Of a DNA stretch of 64,000 bases, positions 16,826 through 26,367 are shown piece by piece. This stretch comes from Dorea_A amylophila (GTDB lineage: Bacteria; Bacillota; Clostridia; Lachnospirales; Lachnospiraceae). The translations under genes and the position numbers were made by a program. Numbering within the stretch: position 1 is the first letter of the stretch; each line of letters starts with the position of its first letter. The DNA lies in NCBI RefSeq assembly GCF_025567265.1, contig NZ_JAOQJW010000013.1:1-64000 (forward strand). Direction: 5' to 3'. Below the pieces are notes generated by a model that saw only the letters and a program-made list of their open reading frames with translations, was not told the origin of the DNA and did not search any database.

Positions 16826-17839
16826 ATGGCAGTAAAAGTAGCGATTAATGGATTTGGACGTATTGGACGTCTTGCATTCAGACAGATGTTCGGAGCAGAA
16901 GGATATGAAGTTGTAGCAATCAACGACTTAACATCTCCTAAGATGCTTGCACACCTGTTAAAATATGATTCTTCACAGGGAAAATACGCTTTAGCTGATA
17001 CTGTAAAAGCAACAGATGATTCTATCATCGTTGATGGAAAAGAAATCAAAATCTATGCTAAAGCTAACGCTGAAGAACTTCCTTGGGGAGAGATCGGTGT
17101 AGACGTAGTTCTGGAGTGTACAGGATTCTATACATCTAAAGAAAAAGCATCTGCTCATATCAAAGCAGGAGCAAGAAAAGTTGTTATTTCCGCACCAGCT
17201 GGAAACGACCTGCCAACTATCGTATATAACGTAAACCACGAAACACTGAAACCAGAAGATACAGTAATTTCTGCAGCTTCTTGTACAACAAACTGCCTGG
17301 CTCCAATGGCAAAAGCTCTTAACGATCTTGCACCAATCGAGTCTGGTATCATGTGCACAATTCACGCTTACACAGGAGATCAGATGACTCTTGACGGACC
17401 ACAGAGAAAAGGTGACCTCAGAAGATCTCGTGCAGCTGCAGTTAACATCGTACCTAACAGCACAGGTGCTGCAAAAGCAATCGGACTTGTTATCCCAGAA
17501 CTGAACGGAAAGTTAATCGGATCTGCTCAGCGTGTACCAACACCTACAGGATCTACAACAATCCTTACAGCAGTTGTAAAAGGACATGTAACAGTTGATG
17601 AAATCAACGCAGCTATGAAAGCAGCTTCTACAGAGTCCTTCGGATACAACACAGATGAAATCGTATCTAGCGATATCGTTGGAATGAGATATGGTTCATT
17701 ATTCGATGCTACTCAGACAATGGTACTTCCACTGGAAAACGGAACTACAGAAGTTCAGGTTGTTTCTTGGTATGACAATGAGAACTCATACACTAGCCAG
17801 ATGGTAAGAACAATCAAATACTTCTCTGAATTAGCATAA
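16826..17839 (+). CDS. gapA: Glyceraldehyde-3-phosphate dehydrogenase
   Basis: 337-residue glycolytic dehydrogenase converting glyceraldehyde-3-phosphate to 1,3-bisphosphoglycerate. The Rossmann start AINGFGRIGRLAFRQ and the catalytic SCTTNCLAP with C153 are intact; NDL near residue 33 suggests NAD preference. Codon choice (AAC, ATC, GCT, few rare codons) is that of a highly expressed gene. TAGGAGG precedes the ATG. A strong terminator follows immediately. Confidence 0.98.
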   Translation: MAVKVAINGFGRIGRLAFRQMFGAEGYEVVAINDLTSPKMLAHLLKYDSSQGKYALADTVKATDDSIIVDGKEIKIYAKANAEELPWGEIGVDVVLECTGFYTSKEKASAHIKAGARKVVISAPAGNDLPTIVYNVNHETLKPEDTVISAASCTTNCLAPMAKALNDLAPIESGIMCTIHAYTGDQMTLDGPQRKGDLRRSRAAAVNIVPNSTGAAKAIGLVIPELNGKLIGSAQRVPTPTGSTTILTAVVKGHVTVDEINAAMKAASTESFGYNTDEIVSSDIVGMRYGSLFDATQTMVLPLENGTTEVQVVSWYDNENSYTSQMVRTIKYFSELA

Positions 17840-17863
17840 TTTAGAGCATGAATTAAGACTCAC

Positions 17864-17897
17864 AAAGGGTCCGGTCTTATTGGGCCGGACCCTTTTT
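17864..17897 (+). terminator. Terminator between gapA and pgk
   Basis: Stem AAAGGGTCCGGTC with GGCCGGACCCTTT followed by a T run. It allows gapA to be made in excess over the genes behind it. Confidence 0.92.
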
Positions 17898-17931
17898 GCA
17901 GTTATAAAATATATAACCAGGAGGCAGTACT

Positions 17932-19125
17932 ATGCTTAATAAAAAATCTGTAGATGACATTAACGTAAAAGGGAAAAAAGTACTTGTAAGATGTGACTTC
18001 AACGTTCCACTTATCGATGGAAAGATTACAGACGAGAATCGTCTTGTTGCAGCACTTCCTACAATCAAAAAATTAATCGCTGATGGCGGAAAGGTTATCC
18101 TTTGCTCTCATCTTGGAAAGCCAAAGGGACAGCCGGTTCCAGAATTATCTCTTGCTCCTGTAGCAGTTCGCCTTTCAGAACTCCTTGGACAGGAAGTAAA
18201 ATTTGCAGCTGATCCGGAAGTTGTTGGACCAAATGCGAAAGCAGCAGTAGCTGAGATGAAAGATGGAGATGTTATCCTCCTTGAAAACACACGTTACAGA
18301 GCAGAAGAGACAAAGAATGAAGATGCATTCAGTAAAGATCTCGCTTCTCTTTGCGACGTATTTGTTAACGATGCATTCGGAACAGCACACCGTGCACACT
18401 GCTCTAACGTAGGAGTTACAAAATACGTAGATACAGCAGTTGTTGGATACCTTATGCAGAAAGAAATTGATTTCCTTGGAAATGCAGTCAACAATCCGGA
18501 AAGACCATTCGTAGCAATCCTTGGCGGAGCAAAAGTTTCAAGCAAGATTTCTGTAATTGAGAACCTTCTTGAAAAAGTAGATACTCTGATCATCGGTGGA
18601 GGAATGGCATATACATTCGCAAAAGCACAGGGCGGAACAGTCGGAAAATCCCTTCTGGAAGAAGATTACTGCCAGTATGCACTTGATATGATCGAAAAAG
18701 CAAAAGCCAAAGGTGTAAAACTTCTTCTTCCTGTAGATAACGTTATCGGAGATGATTTCTCTAATGATGCAAATACTCAGGTAGTAAAAGCTGGAGAGAT
18801 CCCGGAAGGATGGGAGGGACTCGACATCGGACCAGAGACAGCTAAGATCTTCAGCGATGCAGTAAAAGATGCTAAGACAGTTGTATGGAACGGACCAATG
18901 GGATGTTTCGAGATGCCTAAATTTGCAAAAGGAACAGAAACAGTTGCAAAAGCACTTGCAGACACAGACGCTGTAACAATCATCGGCGGAGGAGATTCTG
19001 CAGCAGCAGTTAACCAGCTGGGATATGGAGATAAGATGACACACATTTCAACAGGTGGTGGAGCTTCTCTTGAATTCCTTGAAGGAAAAGAACTCCCGGG
19101 TGTAGCAGCAGCTAATGATAAATAG
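17932..19125 (+). CDS. pgk: Phosphoglycerate kinase
   Basis: 397-residue kinase making ATP and 3-phosphoglycerate from 1,3-bisphosphoglycerate. The signature VLVRCDFNVPL is at the N-terminus and the nucleotide-binding GGGDSAAAV at the C-terminus, with full family length. AGGAGG lies at 19-24 after 17900, eight bases before the ATG. tpiA follows after 19 bases. Confidence 0.98.
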   Translation: MLNKKSVDDINVKGKKVLVRCDFNVPLIDGKITDENRLVAALPTIKKLIADGGKVILCSHLGKPKGQPVPELSLAPVAVRLSELLGQEVKFAADPEVVGPNAKAAVAEMKDGDVILLENTRYRAEETKNEDAFSKDLASLCDVFVNDAFGTAHRAHCSNVGVTKYVDTAVVGYLMQKEIDFLGNAVNNPERPFVAILGGAKVSSKISVIENLLEKVDTLIIGGGMAYTFAKAQGGTVGKSLLEEDYCQYALDMIEKAKAKGVKLLLPVDNVIGDDFSNDANTQVVKAGEIPEGWEGLDIGPETAKIFSDAVKDAKTVVWNGPMGCFEMPKFAKGTETVAKALADTDAVTIIGGGDSAAAVNQLGYGDKMTHISTGGGASLEFLEGKELPGVAAANDK

Positions 19126-19144
19126 AATAAGGAGATTTGGAAAG

Positions 19145-19894
19145 ATGGCAAGAAAGAAAATCGTAGCCGGAAACTGGAAAATGAACAAAACTCCAAGTGA
19201 AGCAGTAGCTTTAGTTGAAGAATTAAAACCATTAGTAGCGAATGAAGATGTAGACGTAGTATTCTGCGTACCTGCAATCGACATTATCCCTGTAGCAGAG
19301 GCTGTAAAGGGAACCAATATCCAGGTTGGTGCTGAGAATATGTATTTTGAAGAAAGCGGAGCATATACAGGAGAAATCTCTCCGGCTATGCTTACAGATG
19401 CAGGAGTAAAATACGTTGTTCTTGGACACTCTGAAAGAAGAGAATACTTTGCAGAGACAAACGAGACAGTAAATAAGAAAATGCTGAAAGCTTTCGAGCA
19501 TGGTATTACACCAATCATGTGCTGCGGAGAGACTCTGGAGCAGAGAGAACAGGGTGTAACAATGGACTTCATCCGTCAGCAGGTGAAAGTTGGATTCCAG
19601 AATGTAACAGCTGATCAGGCTAAGACAGCAGTGATCGCTTACGAGCCAATCTGGGCTATCGGAACAGGTAAGACAGCTACTACAGAGCAGGCTGAAGAAG
19701 TTTGCGCTGGTATTCGTGCATGCATCGCTGAAGTATATGATGAAGCTACAGCAGAAGCTATCCGTATCCAGTACGGCGGATCTGTAAACGCTGGAAATGC
19801 AGCAGAGTTATTCGCTCAGGCTGATATCGACGGCGGACTTGTAGGTGGAGCATCTCTGAAAGCTGATTTCGGAAAGATCGTAAACTACAAATAA
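19145..19894 (+). CDS. tpiA: Triosephosphate isomerase
   Basis: 249-residue TIM barrel that interconverts dihydroxyacetone phosphate and glyceraldehyde-3-phosphate. The catalytic residues are K13-region GNWKMNK, H95 (GHSERR) and E167 (AYEPIWAIGTG), and the phosphate loop QYGGSVN is present. The start is ATG at 19145 with AAGGAGA at 19129-19135; an upstream in-frame start inside the end of pgk is rejected. Confidence 0.98.
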   Translation: MARKKIVAGNWKMNKTPSEAVALVEELKPLVANEDVDVVFCVPAIDIIPVAEAVKGTNIQVGAENMYFEESGAYTGEISPAMLTDAGVKYVVLGHSERREYFAETNETVNKKMLKAFEHGITPIMCCGETLEQREQGVTMDFIRQQVKVGFQNVTADQAKTAVIAYEPIWAIGTGKTATTEQAEEVCAGIRACIAEVYDEATAEAIRIQYGGSVNAGNAAELFAQADIDGGLVGGASLKADFGKIVNYK

Positions 19895-19907
19895 GATTTA
19901 GAAAATC

Positions 19908-19947
19908 AGCCGCAGGAGGCTTTCGTTTGACTGCTTCCTGCGGTTTT
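19908..19947 (+). terminator. Terminator after tpiA
   Basis: Stem AGCCGCAGGAGGC with GCTTCCTGCGGTTTT (one mismatch-like G-T), short T run. It may be partial, with read-through into gpmI. Confidence 0.7.
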
Positions 19948-19989
19948 ATGCTGTAAAAGTGATATTTAAGACGAAAGGTGATATTAAAA

Positions 19990-21528
19990 ATGAGTAAGAA
20001 ACCAACAGTACTTATGATCTTAGATGGTTATGGACTGAATGAAAAGACAGAAGGTAATGCAATTGCTATGGCAAAAACACCTGTTATGGATAAACTGATG
20101 TCAGAATATCCATGTGTAAAAGGAAATGCCAGCGGACTTGCAGTAGGACTTCCGGACGGACAGATGGGTAACTCAGAAGTTGGTCATATGAATATGGGTG
20201 CCGGACGTATCATTTATCAGGAACTGACAAAGATCACAAAGGCAATTGAAGATGGTGTATTCTTTGAGAATAAAGCACTTCTGGCTGCATGTGAGAATGC
20301 CAAGAAGAATGATTCTGCACTGCACCTGATGGGGCTGGTATCTGACGGTGGTGTTCACAGCCACATCGGACATATTTTCGGCCTTCTGGAACTGGCTAAG
20401 AGACAGGGACTTGAGAAAGTATACGTACACTGCTTCCTTGACGGTCGTGATACACCACCGGCTTCAGGAAAAGAGTATGTAGAGCAGTTAGAAGCTAAGA
20501 TGAAAGAAATCGGCGTAGGAGAGGTTGCGAGCGTTTCCGGACGTTATTATGCAATGGATCGTGATAACCGCTGGGATCGTGTAGAAAAGGCTTACAAGGC
20601 ACTTTCAGCAGGCGAAGGCGAGACAGCCGCTTCTGCAACAGAAGGAATCCAGGCTTCTTATGACGCAGATGTAACGGATGAGTTCGTAGTACCATTTGTA
20701 GTAACAAAGGACGGCGCACCGGTTGCAACGATCAAAGAAAATGATTCCGTAGTATTCTTCAACTTCCGCCCGGACAGAGCAAGAGAGCTCACAAGAACAT
20801 TCTGTGACGACAGCTTTGACGGATTTGACAGAGGAGACAGAATCAAGACAACATTTGTATGCTTTACAGAATACGATGCTACAATCGAAAATAAACAGGT
20901 CGCATTTGTGAAAGAAGAAATCACTAATACATTTGGTGAGTTCCTTGCAAAGAACGGCAAGAAACAGGCACGTATCGCTGAGACAGAGAAGTATGCTCAC
21001 GTAACATTCTTCTTCAATGGCGGTGTAGAGGAACCGAATGAAGGGGAAGACAGAATCCTTGTAAAATCTCCAAAGGTTGCTACTTATGATTTGAAGCCAG
21101 AGATGAGTGCATATGAAGTATGTGATAAGCTCGTTGCAGCAATCAAGTCTGATAAGTATGATGTTATCGTAATTAACTTTGCCAACCCTGACATGGTAGG
21201 TCATACTGGTGTGATCGAAGCTGCTGTAAAAGCCATTGAAGCAGTTGACGAGTGTGTAGGAAAGGCTTACGAAGCATTAAAAGAAGCTGACGGACAGATG
21301 TTCATCTGTGCAGATCACGGTAATGCGGAGTACATGATCGATGAAGAGACAAAAGAGCCATTTACAGCACATACAACCAATCCTGTACCATTCATCCTTG
21401 TAAACGCAGATCCTGCATACAAGTTGAAAGAAGACGGATGCCTGGCTGATATTGCTCCTACACTGATCGAACTGATGGGTATGGAACAGCCGGCTGAGAT
21501 GACTGGAACATCACTGCTTGTGAAATAA
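19990..21528 (+). CDS. gpmI: Phosphoglycerate mutase, cofactor-independent
   Basis: 512-residue manganese-dependent alkaline-phosphatase-fold enzyme that interconverts 3- and 2-phosphoglycerate through a phosphoserine intermediate. The catalytic Ser is S62 in GNSEVGHMN; metal ligands include MILDGYG at the N-terminus and CADHGNAE and TAHTTNPVPF at the C-terminus. The ATG at 19990 follows AAAGGTG. It completes the glycolytic cluster; enolase is not in this window. Confidence 0.97.
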   Translation: MSKKPTVLMILDGYGLNEKTEGNAIAMAKTPVMDKLMSEYPCVKGNASGLAVGLPDGQMGNSEVGHMNMGAGRIIYQELTKITKAIEDGVFFENKALLAACENAKKNDSALHLMGLVSDGGVHSHIGHIFGLLELAKRQGLEKVYVHCFLDGRDTPPASGKEYVEQLEAKMKEIGVGEVASVSGRYYAMDRDNRWDRVEKAYKALSAGEGETAASATEGIQASYDADVTDEFVVPFVVTKDGAPVATIKENDSVVFFNFRPDRARELTRTFCDDSFDGFDRGDRIKTTFVCFTEYDATIENKQVAFVKEEITNTFGEFLAKNGKKQARIAETEKYAHVTFFFNGGVEEPNEGEDRILVKSPKVATYDLKPEMSAYEVCDKLVAAIKSDKYDVIVINFANPDMVGHTGVIEAAVKAIEAVDECVGKAYEALKEADGQMFICADHGNAEYMIDEETKEPFTAHTTNPVPFILVNADPAYKLKEDGCLADIAPTLIELMGMEQPAEMTGTSLLVK

Positions 21529-21557
21529 TACAAACATATTCAACGTATGTTATATGC

Positions 21558-21609
21558 TATAATGAACAGATTGTGGAAAATGCAAAAGCGTATTTTCTAC
21601 AATCTGTTC
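21558..21609 (+). promoter_or_regulatory. Extended -10 promoter and 18-bp inverted repeat before the Bce-type operon
   Basis: TATAAT at 21558-21563, preceded by TG in the extended -10 position and with a poor -35, is followed directly by an inverted repeat 21564-21581 / 21592-21609 (18 pairs with one G-T, ten-base loop). There is no T run on either strand, so it is not a normal terminator. It covers the presumed +1 region and could be an operator or a 5' stem-loop. The gene begins 47 bases later. Confidence 0.6.
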
Positions 21610-21656
21610 TGTATTTATCAGTATAATTATAAAAGGAACATCATGAGGAGAACGAC

Positions 21657-22343
21657 ATGAAGATTGTTATTGTAGAAGATGATCCGGGTATCCGAAAGGA
21701 ATTAAAACAGCTCCTGGAAAATGCTTTTTATGAAGCAGAGATAATCGAAGAATTTAAAGATACGGCAGAGCAGATATGCAGCATGATACCGGCACCGGAT
21801 CTGGTACTCCTGGATTGGAATCTTCCGGGGGAAAGCGGCTTTGACATCTGTACGAAGCTGAAAGAACATTCAGATATTCCAATCATATTTCTGACCAGCC
21901 GGACAGATTCCATGGATGAACTGACCGGAATCTTGAAAGGGGCAGATGATTATATCACAAAACCGTTCAATCCACCGATTCTGCTGGCAAGAATAGGAGT
22001 AGTACTAAAAAGAACTACTGATAAAAATGCAGAGAAATCAAGGGGTAATGCCTTGAACATGGAATATAAAGGTGTAATCCTAAATGTTGTGGGAGGCTGC
22101 ATAGAGCATGAAGGAAAAAAGACAGATCTTACGAAAAATGAGTTGAAGATCCTGCACCTTCTATATCAGAAAAAGGGTGAGATTGTTCCGAGACTGGATA
22201 TGATCGAATATCTGTGGGACAATGAAGTCTTCATAGATGACAATACATTAAGTGTGAATGTTACAAGACTCAGAGGAAAACTGGCTGACATCGGAGTGAC
22301 GGATTTCATTGAGACAAAACGGGGAATGGGGTACCGCATATGA
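21657..22343 (+). CDS. OmpR-family response regulator (BceR-like)
   Basis: 228-residue regulator: receiver domain with phospho-acceptor D53 in VLLDWNLPG and the conserved acidic pair DD near the start, switch residues TSR and KPF, then a winged-helix DNA-binding domain ending in ETKRGMGYRI. It overlaps the kinase gene by four bases. The neighbours (intramembrane kinase, ABC ATPase and FtsX permease) mark it as the regulator of a peptide-antibiotic detoxification module. Confidence 0.93.
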   Translation: MKIVIVEDDPGIRKELKQLLENAFYEAEIIEEFKDTAEQICSMIPAPDLVLLDWNLPGESGFDICTKLKEHSDIPIIFLTSRTDSMDELTGILKGADDYITKPFNPPILLARIGVVLKRTTDKNAEKSRGNALNMEYKGVILNVVGGCIEHEGKKTDLTKNELKILHLLYQKKGEIVPRLDMIEYLWDNEVFIDDNTLSVNVTRLRGKLADIGVTDFIETKRGMGYRI

Positions 22344-23359
22344 GATTTTCGGAATATATAAAAGATAAGATTCTGATATGTCTGCTGCACCTCCTGTGTA
22401 TGATATTACTGATGGGGTTCTTCTATATTACAGGGTATAACAGAAACGCAGCTGCACTGATTCTCATTTTCTGGTGGATCATCCTTGGGATATGGATTGT
22501 GACAGGATATTATCGCAGGAAGAAATATTTTGACAGGGCAGAACATATTCTGGAAAATGTAGATCAGAGATATCTGCTTGGAGAATTGCTGCCAGCTTCA
22601 CCATATCTGGAAGATCGGATCTACCGGGAGTTGATCAGACGATCGAATAAATCTGTGATCGAACGGATCCGTATGCTTGAAGATGAACAGAATGATTATC
22701 GGGATTATATCGAAAGCTGGGTGCATGAGATCAAAGCACCGATTACCAGTATCCAGCTTGCGTGTGAGAATCATAAAGACGAAGTGACCAGACAGATCGG
22801 TCTTGAGAATCAACGGATTGAAAATGACGTAGATATGGTTCTGTATTATGCCAGAATGGAAAAGGTATACAAAGACTATATGATCGAAGAGACAGACCTT
22901 GGGAAGGCGGCTTCTGAAATTTTGATAAAAAATAAGTATTATCTAATTAGTAACGGAGTGCGCGGGGAAGTGGAGTGCCCTGATCTTGCGTATACCGATA
23001 AAAAGTGGATCCTTTTTATACTGAACCAACTCATGCTGAACAGTGTGAAATATAAAAGTGAGAATCCAAAGGTCCATCCGTATATTCATATTTACACGGA
23101 AAGGTACGGTCATGGTGTCCGGCTGATCGTAGAAGATAACGGAACCGGAATACGGGAAGAAGAGATGTCCAGAATTTTTGACAAAGGTTTTACCGGTTCC
23201 AATGGAAGAAATGGTAAGAAATCTACGGGGATGGGGCTTTATCTGTGCAGACGGCTGTGTGAAAAGCTTGGAATTGCCATCGAGGCGGAATCTGTCCGTG
23301 GTGAAGGCACGAAGATGATCCTTACATTTCCGGTCAGCAGTTATCTTTCAAAAATGTAA
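22340..23359 (+). CDS. Intramembrane-sensing histidine kinase (BceS-like)
   Basis: 339-residue kinase with two N-terminal transmembrane helices (about 10-28 and 34-53) and almost no extracellular loop, the hallmark of Bce-type kinases that sense through their ABC transporter. The phospho-acceptor is H129 in SWVHEIKAPITS; the ATPase boxes are NQLMLNSVKY (N), EDNGTGI (G1) and KKSTGMGLYL (G2). The start codon overlaps the regulator stop (ATGA). The 3' end lies inside the inverted repeat described separately at 23338-23390. Confidence 0.93.
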   Translation: MRFSEYIKDKILICLLHLLCMILLMGFFYITGYNRNAAALILIFWWIILGIWIVTGYYRRKKYFDRAEHILENVDQRYLLGELLPASPYLEDRIYRELIRRSNKSVIERIRMLEDEQNDYRDYIESWVHEIKAPITSIQLACENHKDEVTRQIGLENQRIENDVDMVLYYARMEKVYKDYMIEETDLGKAASEILIKNKYYLISNGVRGEVECPDLAYTDKKWILFILNQLMLNSVKYKSENPKVHPYIHIYTERYGHGVRLIVEDNGTGIREEEMSRIFDKGFTGSNGRNGKKSTGMGLYLCRRLCEKLGIAIEAESVRGEGTKMILTFPVSSYLSKM

Positions 23360-23390
23360 GATAACTGAAAGATACATCGATACATCTTTC
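23338..23390 (+). promoter_or_regulatory. Overlapping alternative hairpins between kinase and ABC genes
   Basis: CAGTTATCTT (23338-23347) pairs with AAGATAACTG (23358-23367); GAAAGAT (23367-23373) pairs with ATCTTTC (23384-23390). The two stems share one base and sit head to tail across the kinase stop codon. No T run follows, so this is not a simple terminator; it may set the relative expression or stability of the two gene pairs. Confidence 0.45.
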
Positions 23391-23413
23391 TGGTCCGGAC
23401 GGGTAAAGTAGAG

Positions 23414-24295
23414 ATGAAAAAGAGTATTACAAAAAGACCGGAAAGGATGATATGGATGAGAAGAATAAGAAAGCATGGCAAGACAACAGAGAAAAAAACA
23501 GACAGAATCCTGGCAGGAGGCAGAATCCCGGATGGAGAGATCCGGGTATGTGATGTGGAAAAATATTACGGAAGTGATACGAACATCACCAAAGCGGTAG
23601 ACAGGGTAAGCTTTTGCGTCCAAAAAGGAGAATTTGTGGGAATCATGGGAGCATCGGGTTCCGGAAAGACAACACTTTTGAATATGCTGTCTACGATTGA
23701 CCGTGTGACTGCAGGGCATATATACTACGGAGAAACGGATATTACAGAGTTGAGTGATGAGGCACTGGCGGAATTTCGGAAAGACAATCTTGGATTCATA
23801 TTTCAGGATTACAACTTGTTAGATACACTTACGATAGAAGAGAATATTGTGCTGGCAATGACGCTGCACAGCAAGAGTAAAAGAGAGATCCAAGAGAAAT
23901 GTGATCACATATTGAAGCTGCTTGATATCGAAGAAATCCGGGATAAATTCCCCTATCAGGTATCCGGGGGCCAGAAGCAGCGTTGTGCCTGTGCCAGAGC
24001 GATGATTCATCGTCCGAAACTGATCCTCGCAGATGAGCCGACCGGTGCGCTGGATTCCAGAGCGGCACAGATGCTGCTCGAAACATTCCGCAAGATGAAT
24101 CATGATATGCACTCTACGATCCTCATGGTTACACATGATGCGTTTTCAGCCAGCTACTGCAGCCGTATTCTTTTTCTGAAAGATGGAAAGATATTCCATG
24201 AACTGGTAAGAGGAGTGGAAGAAAGGCGGGAATTTCTGAATAAGATCCTGGATGTATTATCTCTGACAGGAGGTGAACTGTCAGATGTTCGGTAA
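23414..24295 (+). CDS. ABC transporter ATPase (BceA/MacB-like)
   Basis: 293-residue ATPase: Walker A GASGSGKT at about 79-86, Q-loop FIFQDYNLL, signature VSGGQKQR near 183-190, Walker B LILADEPTGALDS and an H-loop VTHD. It is of the LolD/MacB/BceA subgroup that works with FtsX-type permeases. There is an extra basic N-terminal segment of about 40 residues compared with BceA; starts at 23447 or 23456 (better spaced from GAAAGGA) are possible alternatives. It overlaps the permease gene by 11 bases. Confidence 0.92.
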   Translation: MKKSITKRPERMIWMRRIRKHGKTTEKKTDRILAGGRIPDGEIRVCDVEKYYGSDTNITKAVDRVSFCVQKGEFVGIMGASGSGKTTLLNMLSTIDRVTAGHIYYGETDITELSDEALAEFRKDNLGFIFQDYNLLDTLTIEENIVLAMTLHSKSKREIQEKCDHILKLLDIEEIRDKFPYQVSGGQKQRCACARAMIHRPKLILADEPTGALDSRAAQMLLETFRKMNHDMHSTILMVTHDAFSASYCSRILFLKDGKIFHELVRGVEERREFLNKILDVLSLTGGELSDVR

Positions 24296-26351
24296 GCTTG
24301 CACTACGCAATGTCAGGCGTTCCGCCAGAGATTATCTGGTGTATGTGCTGACGATGACATTTGTGGTATCATTGATGTTTGCATTTAACAGTATCATTTT
24401 TTCGAAGGATCTTCAGAAAATGTATGAAATGGCAGCGATAATGGCAGCGATGATCGGTATTGCCACATTCTTTATTGTACTGATCGTTGCATGGCTGATC
24501 AATTATATGGTACGGTTCATGCTGGAAAAAAGGAGCCGTGAATTCGGTATCTATCTGTTGATCGGAATGAATAAAAAGGAAGTGTCCGGGCTTTATATGA
24601 AAGAAAATCTGCTGCTCGGTGTGTGTTCCTTTGTGATAGGACTGGGCCTTGGAATGTTGCTTCAGCAGGTGCTGCTCGTTGTCCTTTATAGTGTCATACA
24701 GGTGGAACTAAGACCCCATCTGGAATTCAATGGATATTGTTTCCTTATGACTGTGTGCTGCTTTGCAGGATGTTATCTGCTGGCACTGTTCCGGTGCAGC
24801 CGGAAATTCCGCAAGATGAACATTCATGATCTGATGAGAGAAAATCAGAAGAATGAGGAATTAAAAGAAAAGAATGAAAAAATAAAGCGGTTATTACTGC
24901 CGTTTTCCATTCTGTTCATCTTTGCGTTCGGTGTCTGGATACTGAGCGGAAATATACAGTCGCCGGGAGGGGCAGCAGTATTTCTGACGGGTCTGTTTAT
25001 TACAATGTATGTGTTTTATACAGGGCTTTCCGCATGGATCATCTGCTATGTGAAGAAAAAAGGAAATGCGGTCTACCGGGGGCAGAATCTGTTCCTGCTG
25101 CGTCAGTTTGCATCTAAATTGAAAACGATGCGGTTTACCATGGGAACACTTACGGTGCTTTTTATGGTCGCATTTCTGGGGTGCTCGGTTGCATTAATGT
25201 TTACGGACTGGCAGAATCAGGTTTTAGAGATGAAATTTCCATTTGATGTACAGGTGAACAGTCAGAATCCGGAATATGATTTTGCAAAGGAATTGGATAT
25301 TGTCGGAGAAGAAGCTGGTGTAAAGGATTCGTGCGTGTACCGTATTTATGAAAATCATACGAACACAATGAATACATGGCTGTATACACATCTGCGGTAT
25401 TTTGGAGATGAGTACCGCAGAGAAGACGGAACACCGGATGAGAAAAAGATACGTAAAGGTTCCGATGATGATGCATATTGCAGATATGATACATATATGG
25501 GGCTGAGTGATTACAATCATCTGAGAAAAATGCTGGGATATTCCACGGAAACGCTTGGAAAAAATGAATATATCCTTCAGATGAAGCAAAGAGTGTATAA
25601 GGAAACCGGAGATTTTACGGATGACGTGAAGCTTCAGGACCGAGGAGAGACACTGACCTGCAGGAAGATCTGCACCGAATCATTTTCGCAGGACGGACAT
25701 AACGGCGGTGATTATATCATCGTTGTGCCGGATGAACGGATACAGCAGATGACACCATACTATTCGGAACTTGCGGTAAGTGTGAAGAAAAAAGTACCGG
25801 ATAACCTGCAGAATAAGCTGGATGATCTGTCAGATAAACATGATTATGCCGGTCATACATACATGGAAGAAGACGATGATAATGTATGTTATGGTACGGA
25901 TACCATTGTCACATATGCTGCGGTGAATCTTGTGCGGGAAAATGCATCGGCTGAGGTCAGATATATGATGAGTTGTATCACATTCCCATGTATGTATATA
26001 GGGCTGGTATTTTTGTGTATTGCATTGACGGTGTTGTCGGTACAGCAGCTGAGTGATTCGGCAAAATATAGATTCCGCTACCAGGTGCTTTCGAAAATCG
26101 GCCTTGGAAGACGCGAGATCCAACAGACCGTATTCCGTCAACTGTCCGGGTATTATCTGTGTCCGGCAATCCTTTCGGCAGTGATCAGCGGGATCATAGC
26201 GGTGTATATGGGTGCCGGATTTAACTTCTATACAGGAGTCAGTACACCGGTGTTACAGTATTTTGCAATTTCATTCGTCCTGTTCTTTGGCGTATATGTA
26301 GTTTATTTTGGAGCGACCTATGTCGGATTTATCAGAAATATCGAAGAATGA
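24285..26351 (+). CDS. FtsX-type ABC permease (BceB-like)
   Basis: 688-residue permease beginning MFGKLALRNVRRSARDYLVY, the typical opening of BceB/VraG proteins. Roughly ten transmembrane helices are visible, with a large hydrophilic extracellular domain between the seventh and eighth (about residues 310-560). Such permeases bind or release bacitracin-like or lantibiotic peptides and signal flux to the kinase. ATG at 24285 follows AGGAGGTGA. The peptide specificity cannot be told from sequence. Confidence 0.92.
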   Translation: MFGKLALRNVRRSARDYLVYVLTMTFVVSLMFAFNSIIFSKDLQKMYEMAAIMAAMIGIATFFIVLIVAWLINYMVRFMLEKRSREFGIYLLIGMNKKEVSGLYMKENLLLGVCSFVIGLGLGMLLQQVLLVVLYSVIQVELRPHLEFNGYCFLMTVCCFAGCYLLALFRCSRKFRKMNIHDLMRENQKNEELKEKNEKIKRLLLPFSILFIFAFGVWILSGNIQSPGGAAVFLTGLFITMYVFYTGLSAWIICYVKKKGNAVYRGQNLFLLRQFASKLKTMRFTMGTLTVLFMVAFLGCSVALMFTDWQNQVLEMKFPFDVQVNSQNPEYDFAKELDIVGEEAGVKDSCVYRIYENHTNTMNTWLYTHLRYFGDEYRREDGTPDEKKIRKGSDDDAYCRYDTYMGLSDYNHLRKMLGYSTETLGKNEYILQMKQRVYKETGDFTDDVKLQDRGETLTCRKICTESFSQDGHNGGDYIIVVPDERIQQMTPYYSELAVSVKKKVPDNLQNKLDDLSDKHDYAGHTYMEEDDDNVCYGTDTIVTYAAVNLVRENASAEVRYMMSCITFPCMYIGLVFLCIALTVLSVQQLSDSAKYRFRYQVLSKIGLGRREIQQTVFRQLSGYYLCPAILSAVISGIIAVYMGAGFNFYTGVSTPVLQYFAISFVLFFGVYVVYFGATYVGFIRNIEE

Positions 26352-26367
26352 AAATGGAGAGGGAAGT

